Source: CAZFAP01 sp964516325 (GTDB lineage Bacteria > Auribacterota > JABMQX01). From it: DNA of 21,434 bases. Where the stretch lies: positions 1 to 21,434 of the forward strand of contig CAZFAP010000077.1 of the NCBI GenBank assembly GCA_964516325.1. The letters run 5' to 3'. The notes under the pieces were generated by a model that ran no database searches, was not told where the DNA came from, and saw nothing but the letters and a program-made list of their open reading frames with translations. A program made the position numbers and the translations under genes. Within the stretch, counting starts at the first letter, position 1, and the number at the start of each line of letters is the position of its first letter. Of the stretch, positions 1 to 6,913 are shown one piece after another.

Positions 1-2
1 CG

Positions 3-188
3 AATCGTCTGGCAAGGGCCACCCCGGAGCAGAGGGCGAACTTCGAAGTGTCACCGGCGGGCTATGGAGTCCACTGGCCCGATGTTGACGAAGACTTGTC
101 CATTGACGGTCTGATCGGCATCAAGCATCCTTGCCCACTGGGCCAAGCGGAAGGACCAATGGATCGCTGGACATTAGCGACAAGCTGA
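3..188 (+). CDS. DUF2442 domain protein, C-terminal part (5' end outside window)
   Basis: An open frame enters from the left edge and stops at TGA 186-188, giving about 61 residues. It contains ATPEQRANFEVSPAG, then YGVHWPDVDEDLSIDGLI, which is the typical C-terminal signature of DUF2442 proteins (ATPEQ...GxGxHWPDxDEDxSxxGLL). DUF2442 proteins are small, of unknown function, and are often encoded next to DUF4160 proteins in toxin-antitoxin-like pairs; the expected partner would lie upstream, outside the window. The tail after the signature (about 23 residues, IGIKHPCPLG and on) is longer than usual and matches nothing I recognise. The frame lacks a start here only because it is cut by the window. 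The next gene starts 56 nt downstream with its own ribosome binding site. Confidence 0.72.
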   Translation, partial: NRLARATPEQRANFEVSPAGYGVHWPDVDEDLSIDGLIGIKHPCPLGQAEGPMDRWTLATS

Positions 189-244
189 CCCCGCGGGCCG
201 CTCCGCTGACGGGACGTGCCCCCCAAGGAAAGGAGGATGTCAGC

Positions 245-1249
245 ATGCATATCGGAACCCTGGATCTCACAGAGAAATGGAGGGCACTTGTTGAACAGGA
301 CAAGTTTACCCGAAGACATAGGGATGAAAGCCTGGACATCCAGTACGGAGTCCAGAGAAAGCCGGACGGCAGGTACAGGTTTTTTGTCTCAGGTAAGGAA
401 GCAGGCAGGGACGTAACCGAAGAGGGGTTCCTTGATGAAACGAGCGAAGGCATCTTCCAAAAACGGTTCAACCGTTTGCGGAAGCTGCGCCCCGGAGGCC
501 AAGATCGCAAGCCGGGCAGGCAAGACGATCTCCCAGCGGGAGCTGAGAGGTGCGGATTTTACTGTCAAGACCCGACCAACCCTTTGAGTTTGCTCGTACG
601 ACCGATGCTCGGCACCGTGTCGCCAAAGGAAGTCCCTGGGTTACATTTTAGCTGGAACGTCTATCCCAACCTTGCGCCGTTTGAGCCGGGCGGCCATTTT
701 CTCCTTCTTCCTTCCGGGAATTTTCCCGAACTGCCTCATTTCCCACAACTTTTCACTCCGTTGCTCCTTCAAGACTCGTTTAACCTGTGCCAACAAAGCA
801 AGGAACTGATGGTCTTCTTCAACTCAAGACATGCTGGGGCCACCCAAGATCATTTCCATTTGCAGGCGCTGTTTCGTGAGTCGCCATTTCCAATAGAAGC
901 AGCGACGAGAAATCGTTTTGGAAACAGGCTGGGGGAGTATATTGGCGTTGACTATCCCCTGAACGCCCTTGTGTACACAGTCAGCGACAGCGAGGCATGG
1001 TGCCGCTACATCCTGAAGTTGCAGACGAAGGGCATACCGTTGAATCTGGTTTTCCTGAACGATAGGTTCTTTGTTGTTCCGCGAGACGTCAACAACGAGA
1101 TAGTCGCTGAGTTTCCGAACGTGCTCGCTTCAATGGAGATATCCGGCAAATTCATCATACCTGACAGGGAAGCTTTTGCCAGGGCCACTGAGGAACGCAT
1201 CCGTGTAGCGCTCCGAAGAATAACATTGGCCTTGGGTGACATCGCCTGA
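245..1249 (+). CDS. DUF4922 / HIT-like (GalT-Ap4A phosphorylase superfamily) protein
   Basis: A 334-residue protein. I chose ATG 245 because a strong AAAGGAGG lies at 229-236 with 8 nt spacing; the frame stays open further upstream to 131, but that part overlaps the DUF2442 tail. Around residues 196-207 the sequence reads HAGATQDHFHLQ, so H203-x-H205-x-Q207 forms the HxHxQ motif of the GalT/Ap4A-phosphorylase/GDP-galactose-phosphorylase branch of the HIT superfamily, with the second His as the expected nucleotidylated nucleophile. The preceding segment (FPELPHFPQLFTPLLLQD) also fits the DUF4922 pattern seen mainly in Bacteroidetes-like genomes. The protein is probably cytoplasmic, with no signal peptide or membrane segment. 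The substrate is unknown; a nucleotide-sugar or dinucleoside-polyphosphate phosphorylase is a family-based guess. It is convergent with hemC. Confidence 0.78.
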   Translation: MHIGTLDLTEKWRALVEQDKFTRRHRDESLDIQYGVQRKPDGRYRFFVSGKEAGRDVTEEGFLDETSEGIFQKRFNRLRKLRPGGQDRKPGRQDDLPAGAERCGFYCQDPTNPLSLLVRPMLGTVSPKEVPGLHFSWNVYPNLAPFEPGGHFLLLPSGNFPELPHFPQLFTPLLLQDSFNLCQQSKELMVFFNSRHAGATQDHFHLQALFRESPFPIEAATRNRFGNRLGEYIGVDYPLNALVYTVSDSEAWCRYILKLQTKGIPLNLVFLNDRFFVVPRDVNNEIVAEFPNVLASMEISGKFIIPDREAFARATEERIRVALRRITLALGDIA

Positions 1250-1303
1250 CAGTTCGACGAAATAGCGTTGATTGGGGCTACGAGACGTGAGTACGACGAG
1301 AAG

Positions 1304-1375
1304 GCCGAACCAAGCGCTGCACATCACGGGGATCCCGCTGGCCTTTCATCCCCGCCACTGGTCTCACCGTTGGGC
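1304..1375 (+). repeat. attC-like / dispersed-repeat-like hairpin in hemC-side spacer
   Basis: The left edge GCCGAAC (1304-1310) matches the integron R'' consensus RYYYAAC at 6 of 7 positions and the right edge GTTGGGC (1369-1375) matches GTTRRRY at 7 of 7. Between them is a perfect 7-bp stem, CGGGGAT (1327-1333) with ATCCCCG (1348-1354), roughly centred, with 16 nt and 14 nt arms on either side that pair poorly. The 72-nt length is in the attC range. One frame reads RPNQALHITG, like the short RPNQALHLTG-type frames I recall being widespread in planctomycetes and similar bins. It could equally be a bidirectional terminator-like hairpin between the convergent genes. Confidence 0.3.
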
Positions 1376-1414
1376 CCCTTCCGGTGGAACCCCCGTAGAA
1401 ATCCCCTCACGCAC

Positions 1415-1432
1415 CCGCAGGCTGCCTGGCGG
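1415..1432 (-). terminator. Possible hairpin just after hemC stop
   Basis: CCGCAGG (1415-1421) can pair with CCTGGCGG (1425-1432) through one bulged base, making a GC-rich stem six bases beyond the hemC stop codon. No T-run follows on the minus strand, so it is at best a weak or Rho-assisted 3' end. Confidence 0.28.
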
Positions 1433-1438
1433 CCTCCC

Positions 1439-2380
1439 TTACGGCCCCTTATCCTCATAGCGTCGAATGATCTCCGCGGCGCCACGCCGGAGAAGTTCTT
1501 CCGCGACGGCTTTCGCTACGGACTCGGGTCCCTCCACGGAGCCGGTTGACTCGGCCCGTAAGACCTGTCCCCCTTCCGCAGACAGAACGGCGCCCCGAAG
1601 CCTCAGCCGCCCCTTTTCGATGGTTGCCAGAGCCGCTATGGCGGTGTGGCAGCCGCCCCCCAGGTACATAACGAGCGCCCTTTCAGCCCGAGCCGCCGCG
1701 AACGTCGGCGGATCGTTGATGGTGCGGACCATCTCGGTCGTCTCCAAATCATCCTCGCGGCATTCGATGGCAAGGGCGCCCTGGCCGGCCGCCGGAAGAA
1801 TGACCTCGGGCGGAATGTATTCCGAAATCTCGCGCTCATAGCCCAGACGAAGGCACCCAGCGGCCGCCACGACGATTGCATCGTAGCGAACCGGAGAGGC
1901 TTTTCTGCCACGAAGCTTTGCGATCCGAGTGTCGAGGTTGCCGCGGATGTTCTCGATCCGAAGGTCGGGCCGGAAGGCCAGGAGCTGGGCTTTTCTTCTG
2001 GGGCTTCCTGTGCCGACAACCGCAGAAGAAGGGAGTGCCTCCAGGGTAGCCGTGTCCCTGGATATCAGGGCGTCCCGAACGTCCTCTCTTGCGGGGGTGG
2101 CGGTGAGTCGGAGGCCGGGGGCCAGGTCAATGGGGAGGTCTTTCATGCTATGAACAGCGAGGCGCGATTCCGTCCTGAGGAGAGACTCCTCAATCTCTTT
2201 GACAAAGACACCCTTCCCCTCGATTTTTGAGAACGGCTCCTCGGCGAACTTATCCCCCTTCGTCTTGACCACCAACAAGGGGAACTCACAGTCGGGGAAT
2301 TTGGCGGAAAGCAACCCTGCAACAGTGCGAGCCTGCACCAGTGCAAGCGCGCTTCCACGAGTTGCGATGACCATTTTCAT
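1439..2380 (-). CDS. hemC: Hydroxymethylbilane synthase (porphobilinogen deaminase)
   Basis: This enzyme polymerises four porphobilinogens into hydroxymethylbilane in tetrapyrrole (heme, siroheme, cobalamin) synthesis and acts in the cytoplasm. From ATG 2380 it is 313 residues, matching the usual length. Family motifs appear in order: ATRGSALALVQ near the N-terminus, HSMKDLP with the catalytic Asp at about residue 81, GTGSPRRKAQ, IRGNLDTRIAKL, LPAAGQGALAIECR, and GGGCHTAIAAL with Cys244 as the dipyrromethane-cofactor attachment site. A TTG at 2422 would add 14 residues unlike the family start, so ATG 2380 is preferred; GGGAGGA lies about 12 nt upstream. It stands alone here, with no other hem gene in the window. 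Tetrapyrrole supply is relevant to the cobalamin-dependent enzymes encoded further right, but adjacency does not show a link. Confidence 0.95.
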   Translation of the reverse strand: MKMVIATRGSALALVQARTVAGLLSAKFPDCEFPLLVVKTKGDKFAEEPFSKIEGKGVFVKEIEESLLRTESRLAVHSMKDLPIDLAPGLRLTATPAREDVRDALISRDTATLEALPSSAVVGTGSPRRKAQLLAFRPDLRIENIRGNLDTRIAKLRGRKASPVRYDAIVVAAAGCLRLGYEREISEYIPPEVILPAAGQGALAIECREDDLETTEMVRTINDPPTFAAARAERALVMYLGGGCHTAIAALATIEKGRLRLRGAVLSAEGGQVLRAESTGSVEGPESVAKAVAEELLRRGAAEIIRRYEDKGP

Positions 2381-2584
2381 TTGACGGACTCGATCCTCCC
2401 GGATTCCAGCCGGATTCGACAACGACCCTTAGAGACCCATCTTCGGTTTTCGGAGGCGGCGCTTTGACTTTCTCTCAAGACCGAGTCAATGACCCGGCCA
2501 TCGGAGACCAATTGTAGCGGCGCCTGGGTTGTTCGTAGAGAATAATCCGCTCAAGTCCCCCTGAGCCAGCACATCGCAATCCTG

Positions 2585-2604
2585 CTGTCAGACCGTACTG
2601 ACAG
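2585..2604. promoter_or_regulatory. 20-bp inverted repeat in the hemC-hisS divergent spacer
   Basis: CTGTCAG (2585-2591) and CTGACAG (2598-2604) form a perfect 7-bp inverted repeat with a 6-nt centre. It lies in the 438-bp spacer (2381-2818) between divergent hemC and hisS. It could be an operator or a small RNA hairpin. I see no convincing -35/-10 pair, T-box, tRNA or further small gene in the rest of this spacer. Confidence 0.3.
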
Positions 2605-2818
2605 AATGACTTTATCACGTGCGCCCGCATGCACCCAAGAGGAGATCGTTGGAAATGCTTTCGTCAAGCTCGCAGTCTTGGTAGAATTTTGACGCGATAG
2701 ACTTCAGGGCATCCAGCGCCGGTTGTCACGCAACACAAGAGAGACGGTTCGACCCGCACGAACGACAGTCCGAGGAATTGCACACGCAGCCCTCGAGAGA
2801 CACCAAGGAGACGCTTAC

Positions 2819-4090
2819 ATGATTTCAGGTCCACCGAGAGGGATGAGAGATTTTTATCCGGAAGACGTCCGGCTGAGAAACTGGCTATTCGGGCTCTGGC
2901 GGGAAGTCTCGGAGTCGTTTGGCTTTCAGGAGTACGATGGTCCGGTCGTGGAAGCCGAAGAACTGTACGTTCGGAAATCCGGAGAGGAGATAGTCGGACA
3001 ACTGTACAGCTTCGAGGATAAAGGCGGTCGAAGGCTGGCTCTTCGTCCGGAAATGACCCCAACGCTGGCAAGGATGATCATTGCGAAAGGAACTTCGCTG
3101 CCCCGGCCCATAAAGTGGTTTTCCATCCCGCAATGCTTCCGATACGAAAGGATGTCTCGGGGAAGAAAGAGGGAGCATTACCAGTGGAATCTCGACATCG
3201 TTGGTGTCGAAGATGTGAGCGCCGAAGCGGAGGTGATCGCCGCAGCGGTCGAATTTCTGCGGAGGACGGGGCTTGGAAAAGACGATTTCAAGGTCTTCCT
3301 GAGCAATCGCAGGCTTCTATCAGCCCTGCTCAAAAGCAAAGGGCTTCCGGAGGGAGCATTTGCGGAGGTCTGCCTCATCATTGACAAAAAGACCAAGGAA
3401 ACCGAGGTCTCCCTGAAGGACATGATGCGGAGCGCGGGGCTTTCGGACGCGATGGTCGAGAGCGTTTTCGAGGTTCTGCGGATCGAGACTCTGGGCCAAG
3501 CAGGGGAAGTGCTGACCCGGGCGGGGGCACCGCTCCAGCCACTGGAGGAGACCCAAAAGGTTCTGAAGTACCTTTCCTATTACGGCTTGGGCGAGTTTTG
3601 CCGGTTCGATATTTCGGTCGTTCGGGGGCTTCTGTACTACACGGGGCCGGTATTCGAGTTTTTCGATGCTGAGAGGAAGTTCCGAGCCATTTGCGGCGGA
3701 GGAAGATACGACAATCTCCTCGAATCCTACGGAGGAGAGAGGATCACTGCTGTTGGATTGGGCTTCGGGGACGTCGTGATAACCGAAATTCTCGCCGAGA
3801 AAGGGCTGCTTCCGGACCTCCGCTGGAAACTCGATTACGTGGTGATTCCTTTCTCCGAGCGCGAAAGAAAAGTGGCGATCGAACTCTCGCAGTCGCTGAG
3901 GGGAAAAGGGAAAAGGGTCAACGCCCTGTGCGAGGTGAAGAAGCTGCGGAAAGCCCTTGCTGAAGCCGACAAAGCTGGTGCGGAAAAGGTCGTCATAGTC
4001 GCCCCGGACGAACTCGCGGCGGGAAAGGTTGTCGTTCGCGACATGAGAACGGGCGAAGAGAGAGCAACCCCCATCCAGGAAGTCTGCTGA
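2819..4090 (+). CDS. hisS: Histidyl-tRNA synthetase
   Basis: A class II aminoacyl-tRNA synthetase that charges tRNA-His. ATG 2819 follows AAGGAG (2805-2810) with 8 nt spacing and gives 423 residues, the normal HisRS length; the open frame to 2723 lacks similarity. It begins GPPRGMRDFYPEDVRLRNW, as expected for HisRS. It has ALRPEMTPTLARM, the motif 2 stretch FRYERMSRGRKREHYQW, the histidine-A loop VRGLLYYTGPVFEF, and motif-like CGGGRYDNLL. The C-terminal 90 residues form an anticodon-binding domain (VVIPFSERERKVAIEL onward), which with the intact active site argues for HisS rather than the paralogue HisZ. The usual RGLDYY reads RGLLYY here, a D-to-L change in the histidine-A motif. It converges on the kinase at 4138 with a 47-nt gap and no clear terminator. 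Confidence 0.95.
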   Translation: MISGPPRGMRDFYPEDVRLRNWLFGLWREVSESFGFQEYDGPVVEAEELYVRKSGEEIVGQLYSFEDKGGRRLALRPEMTPTLARMIIAKGTSLPRPIKWFSIPQCFRYERMSRGRKREHYQWNLDIVGVEDVSAEAEVIAAAVEFLRRTGLGKDDFKVFLSNRRLLSALLKSKGLPEGAFAEVCLIIDKKTKETEVSLKDMMRSAGLSDAMVESVFEVLRIETLGQAGEVLTRAGAPLQPLEETQKVLKYLSYYGLGEFCRFDISVVRGLLYYTGPVFEFFDAERKFRAICGGGRYDNLLESYGGERITAVGLGFGDVVITEILAEKGLLPDLRWKLDYVVIPFSERERKVAIELSQSLRGKGKRVNALCEVKKLRKALAEADKAGAEKVVIVAPDELAAGKVVVRDMRTGEERATPIQEVC

Positions 4091-4137
4091 GGCAGCCCCA
4101 TTGATTCGGTTTCTGTGGGCGATTCGCTACCCGGAGA

Positions 4138-5346
4138 TCAAGCCGGGGCGGGGACGAGAATTCGGACCGTTGTGCCCCGGCTGCTTGAATCCACAATATC
4201 AATGTGGCCCCCGTTTCTCTCCATTTTGTCCTTACAGATAGCCAGGCCCAAGCCAGCCGACCCGGGCTGAGAACTGGTCGTGTAGAACGGCTCAAAGACT
4301 TTCTCAATGTCCTCAGCGGGTATTCCGGGTCCGGAGTCGAGAACCTCCACAGCCACAAAAGACGCATCCTTGTTCTTGCGCAGGAAACCCTGCTCCTTCT
4401 GCGTGCAGGATGGGAGGGCGAGAGTTGGCTCGACCCCATAGGCGACGATCCGGAGGTCTTTGTTGTCAGAATTCATGGCGTGGATCGCGTTGAGAATCAG
4501 ATTCAGGATTACCTGGAGAATGTCATCCGGGTCCGCGAATATCTCCAGCGGCTCCGCCGGACGCTCGACCTGAAATCGAATGTGGTTGACGTGTATCTGG
4601 GGACGAATCAGCGTTTCGACATTATCGAGCACACGGGAGAGAGGCTGCGGCTGAGACCGAGAGGCGCCGGATTTCGCAGCCTGAAGGAGGCTTTTTGCCA
4701 TCTCCGCGCAGCGAATGGTTTCCTGCTTGATGATTTCAAGGTAACGCACGGATTCCAAGGGAAGCGACGCCTGCTGGTCTCGGGACTCGAGCTGGCGGAG
4801 CATAAGCTCGGCATATCCGAGGATGGCCGTAAGCGGGCTTTTCATCTCGTGGACGATTCCCGCCGAGAGCGAGCCGACGTCCGCCAGGCGGCTGAGGTTC
4901 CCGATCTCATTATGCATGACGGTGACGGTCTGCTTCAGGGTATCCCTTTCCGTGACGATTCGCTGAGCTTCGATCCGCTTCTCGCAGGCCTTGTCCACGG
5001 TGGAACGAAGGTCCGCGAGGTCGAATGGCTTGGTCAAATAGCCGTAAGCGCCGTGGGTTATGGACTGCTTGGCGGTATCCAGGCTCGCGTAGCCGGTAAG
5101 CATAATGACCTCAATCGTTGGGTCTTTTTCCTTGATCATTCGCAGAGCTTCAATACCGTTTATACCGGGCATCCGAATATCCAGAATCACAACGCTCACG
5201 TCATCGCTTCTCACCATCTCGAAGCCCTTCTCCGCGCTTTCCGCCAGGAGACAGTCGTACCGTTTTGACAGGGCGAAGCTGACCGATTCGCGAGAAGAGT
5301 GTCGGTCGTCAATAATCAGGACTTTTGGCTTACTCACGTCGTTCAT
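4138..5346 (-). CDS. Receiver-histidine kinase hybrid (REC-HisKA-HATPase)
   Basis: A soluble 402-residue two-component protein with the receiver at the N-terminus. ATG 5346 has AGGAG at 5356-5352; an ATG 27 nt upstream is in frame but less well placed. Receiver (about 8-125): acidic pair D13/D14, phospho-acceptor D56 in VVILDIRMPG, T84 and K106 in TKPFD, all intact. A coiled-coil-like linker (125-155) leads to the dimerisation domain with H166 in SAGIVHEMKSPL. The HATPase domain carries the N-box NLILNAIHAM, the G1 box DSGPGIP and the G2 box AGLGLAICKDKM. There are no membrane segments, so the signal presumably arrives as a phosphoryl group on the receiver or through a partner. It is 48 nt downstream of the FadL-like gene and probably co-transcribed. 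Such REC-first kinases usually pass phosphate onward to a separate regulator, possibly the NtrC-type one at 16138 (inference). Confidence 0.93.
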   Translation of the reverse strand: MNDVSKPKVLIIDDRHSSRESVSFALSKRYDCLLAESAEKGFEMVRSDDVSVVILDIRMPGINGIEALRMIKEKDPTIEVIMLTGYASLDTAKQSITHGAYGYLTKPFDLADLRSTVDKACEKRIEAQRIVTERDTLKQTVTVMHNEIGNLSRLADVGSLSAGIVHEMKSPLTAILGYAELMLRQLESRDQQASLPLESVRYLEIIKQETIRCAEMAKSLLQAAKSGASRSQPQPLSRVLDNVETLIRPQIHVNHIRFQVERPAEPLEIFADPDDILQVILNLILNAIHAMNSDNKDLRIVAYGVEPTLALPSCTQKEQGFLRKNKDASFVAVEVLDSGPGIPAEDIEKVFEPFYTTSSQPGSAGLGLAICKDKMERNGGHIDIVDSSSRGTTVRILVPAPA

Positions 5347-5394
5347 AAGTACTCCTCTCCCAAGCCCAGACAACCCAAGTTCGAACCCCCCGCT

Positions 5395-6624
5395 CTAAAA
5401 CTTGTAGGAAACACCGGCGCCGAGCAGCACCATGAAGCTGTCATAGGCGCCGTCCACGCTCATGAGCGGTTCCGCTACGCTGCTGTCAACCTCCCGCTCC
5501 TTCGAAAGAATGAACGTGCACGCAAGGTCAACGCCCAGTTTGCCGAACGATTTTCCGCTGCCAACCGAAAGGAGGTGAAGGTCGTTCCGCGGGATTCCCG
5601 GCTCGTACGTGCGGTCAGGAATGGGCGATTCGGCAAACGCGTAGCCGGCCCTGAGTTTCCACCTCTTTGGTAAAGCATATTCCGCGCCGATTGAATACAA
5701 AAATGCATCGTCCCAGTCTCTCAGGGAGACTTCCGGGGGAAGCACCGGCGGCGAGAAAGAAACCGCTACCTCCTTGAACCTCGACCATTCCAGCCAGTCA
5801 ACGTCCAGTTCAACCGTGAACACTTTGCTTGGCTTCAGAGCAATCCCCGCCTTGACCATGCTTGGAAGATTCAGGTCAAGCGAGGTCGAAGCCGAAATCG
5901 GCGGGAAAGGATAGGTTCTCAGCGAACCGGAGAAGTCCAGGTCCGCTCTGCTTCGGTACGAGGCGCCGACCGAGACCGATTCCGCTATGTCGTAAAGGAA
6001 CGCCAGGTTCCAGCCCCACGCGTCGGAATCCGCCTCGATCGTTGTGCCCAGGTCCATGCCGGGCGGCACTGGTCCCGGAAGCAACACGGAAGGCACGTAT
6101 CTGTCGAGCGTGAGGTCGGCAGTGTAGAAGTCCGCACCCGCGGCTACCGAAAGCCTGTCAGTCACCTTGTAGGCGACGTTCGGATTAACCATCAAAAGCT
6201 TAAGCTCAGAGTAAGGCGCAACGTAGCGAGCGAAACTCCTTGAACCCCAGTCGGTTCCAAGTCCAAACGGGGAGTTGATCCCCAGCCCGGCTGCGAAGCG
6301 ACTGTTCTGCGGATTCGCCGAGAAATACAGGTGCGGCATGAAGAAGGTGTCGGTCGCTTTTTGTTCCCTCCCCCATGGGCTCACGTATTCGAGGTCAGTG
6401 AAGATTACATGAAGCCCGCCTGTAACCTCCCAGGGTGACAGCTTCGCCATTCCCGCTGGGTTGTAATAGACCGTTGAAGTGTCCCCCGGGCGGGCGACGA
6501 CCGCATCGGCCTGCCCCTGGGCGGAAACCGACTGATCGGGGTTGTAGAAACCGACGCCATGGGAGACTGAACACAAAAGAGCAATGCCAAATACTGCGGC
6601 AACAACAGCGAAGTTCCTTCTCAT
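5395..6624 (-). CDS. FadL/OmpP1/TodX-family outer-membrane channel
   Basis: A predicted 409-residue outer-membrane beta-barrel for hydrophobic substrates such as long-chain fatty acids or aromatics. ATG 6624 follows AAGGAGG (6636-6630) at 5 nt spacing; upstream in-frame codons do not look coding. Residues 1-23 form a Sec signal peptide (MRRNF, hydrophobic AVVAAVFGIALLCS, cleavage likely after SHG). The mature start GFYNPDQSVSAQGQADAV, then DTSTVYYNPAGMAKL, is the classic FadL hatch/NPA region (NPAG), followed by alternating amphipathic strands. It ends in GVSYKF with a terminal Phe, typical of barrel assembly signals. It is the first gene of a likely two-gene operon with the REC-kinase. Its substrate cannot be read from the sequence; the ketosynthase locus transcribed away from the shared control region makes a lipid-like ligand attractive but unproven. 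Confidence 0.9.
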   Translation of the reverse strand: MRRNFAVVAAVFGIALLCSVSHGVGFYNPDQSVSAQGQADAVVARPGDTSTVYYNPAGMAKLSPWEVTGGLHVIFTDLEYVSPWGREQKATDTFFMPHLYFSANPQNSRFAAGLGINSPFGLGTDWGSRSFARYVAPYSELKLLMVNPNVAYKVTDRLSVAAGADFYTADLTLDRYVPSVLLPGPVPPGMDLGTTIEADSDAWGWNLAFLYDIAESVSVGASYRSRADLDFSGSLRTYPFPPISASTSLDLNLPSMVKAGIALKPSKVFTVELDVDWLEWSRFKEVAVSFSPPVLPPEVSLRDWDDAFLYSIGAEYALPKRWKLRAGYAFAESPIPDRTYEPGIPRNDLHLLSVGSGKSFGKLGVDLACTFILSKEREVDSSVAEPLMSVDGAYDSFMVLLGAGVSYKF

Positions 6625-6669
6625 GTTTTCCTCCTTCTTGTGCATAGTTTCATCGCAGCCAGGGCGAGA

Positions 6670-6685
6670 AACAAAAGCTGTGCCA
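6670..6685 (-). promoter_or_regulatory. Sigma-54-like promoter for the fadL-type operon
   Basis: Read on the minus strand, 6685 to 6670 is TGGCACAGCTTTTGTT, matching the sigma-54 consensus TGGCACRNNNNTTGCW at every defined position except the C of the -12 GC, which is T. The predicted start near 6659 would leave about 35 nt of leader containing the ribosome binding site. The -12 mismatch falls in a highly conserved dinucleotide, so this is a candidate only. Confidence 0.38.
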
Positions 6686-6759
6686 ATGGCCGCACCCCTG
6701 AGCAAAGACACTCTGGTTGGATTTACACAGGAGCCCCTCTTGCAAGTCGTCCAAACTTG

Positions 6760-6795
6760 TGCGCCGCGAAACGCAGCGGTTTGGCACCCGGCGCA
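6760..6795. promoter_or_regulatory. Inverted repeat, possible activator site
   Basis: TGCGCCG (6760-6766) and CGGCGCA (6789-6795) form a perfect 7-bp inverted repeat separated by 22 nt, with an inner AAAC/GTTT pair (6769-6772, 6779-6782) nearly on the same axis. It is about 105 bp upstream of the -12 of the sigma-54-like promoter, a usual distance for an enhancer-binding-protein site, and about 30 bp upstream of the rightward -35. GC-rich arms of this size can arise by chance. Confidence 0.25.
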
Positions 6796-6823
6796 AGAAG
6801 GAACAAAAAGGTACACATTCCGC

Positions 6824-6852
6824 TTGACAAGTGACCTAAAGAATGGTTTAAT
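6824..6852 (+). promoter_or_regulatory. Near-consensus sigma-70 promoter for the radical SAM operon
   Basis: TTGACA (6824-6829) matches the -35 perfectly; after exactly 17 nt comes TTTAAT (6847-6852), a 5 of 6 match to the -10. Transcription would start near 6859, about 55 nt before the chosen start of the first radical SAM gene. This also argues against that gene starting at the in-frame GTG 6854 or earlier. Confidence 0.6.
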
Positions 6853-6913
6853 TGTGAAAAATCGTGATCAACTCTGGAAGTGTCCGCACAAAGCCGGGGG
6901 GCTGAGAACACCA

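Noticed and set aside
1388..1400. GGTGGAACC-like string resembling a T-box element
   Set aside because: The match is short, it is downstream of hemC rather than upstream of an aminoacyl-tRNA synthetase gene, and no specifier or antiterminator fold is visible.
2741..2765. GGTTCGACCCGC upstream of hisS as a tRNA T-arm
   Set aside because: The flanking bases cannot pair into a T stem and no acceptor or anticodon arm is found.
4204..5268. Long plus-strand open frame (354 codons) opposite the REC-kinase
   Set aside because: It is an antisense shadow of a clearly coding two-component gene, with no recognisable domain.
5376..5394. AAGTTCGAACCCCCC between the fadL-like and kinase genes as a tRNA 3' part
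   Set aside because: The gap is only 48 nt and contains no cloverleaf; the resemblance is limited to the T-loop string.
6782..6797. TGGCAC at 6782 as a rightward sigma-54 promoter
   Set aside because: The -12 position reads AA instead of GC after the required 10-nt spacing.
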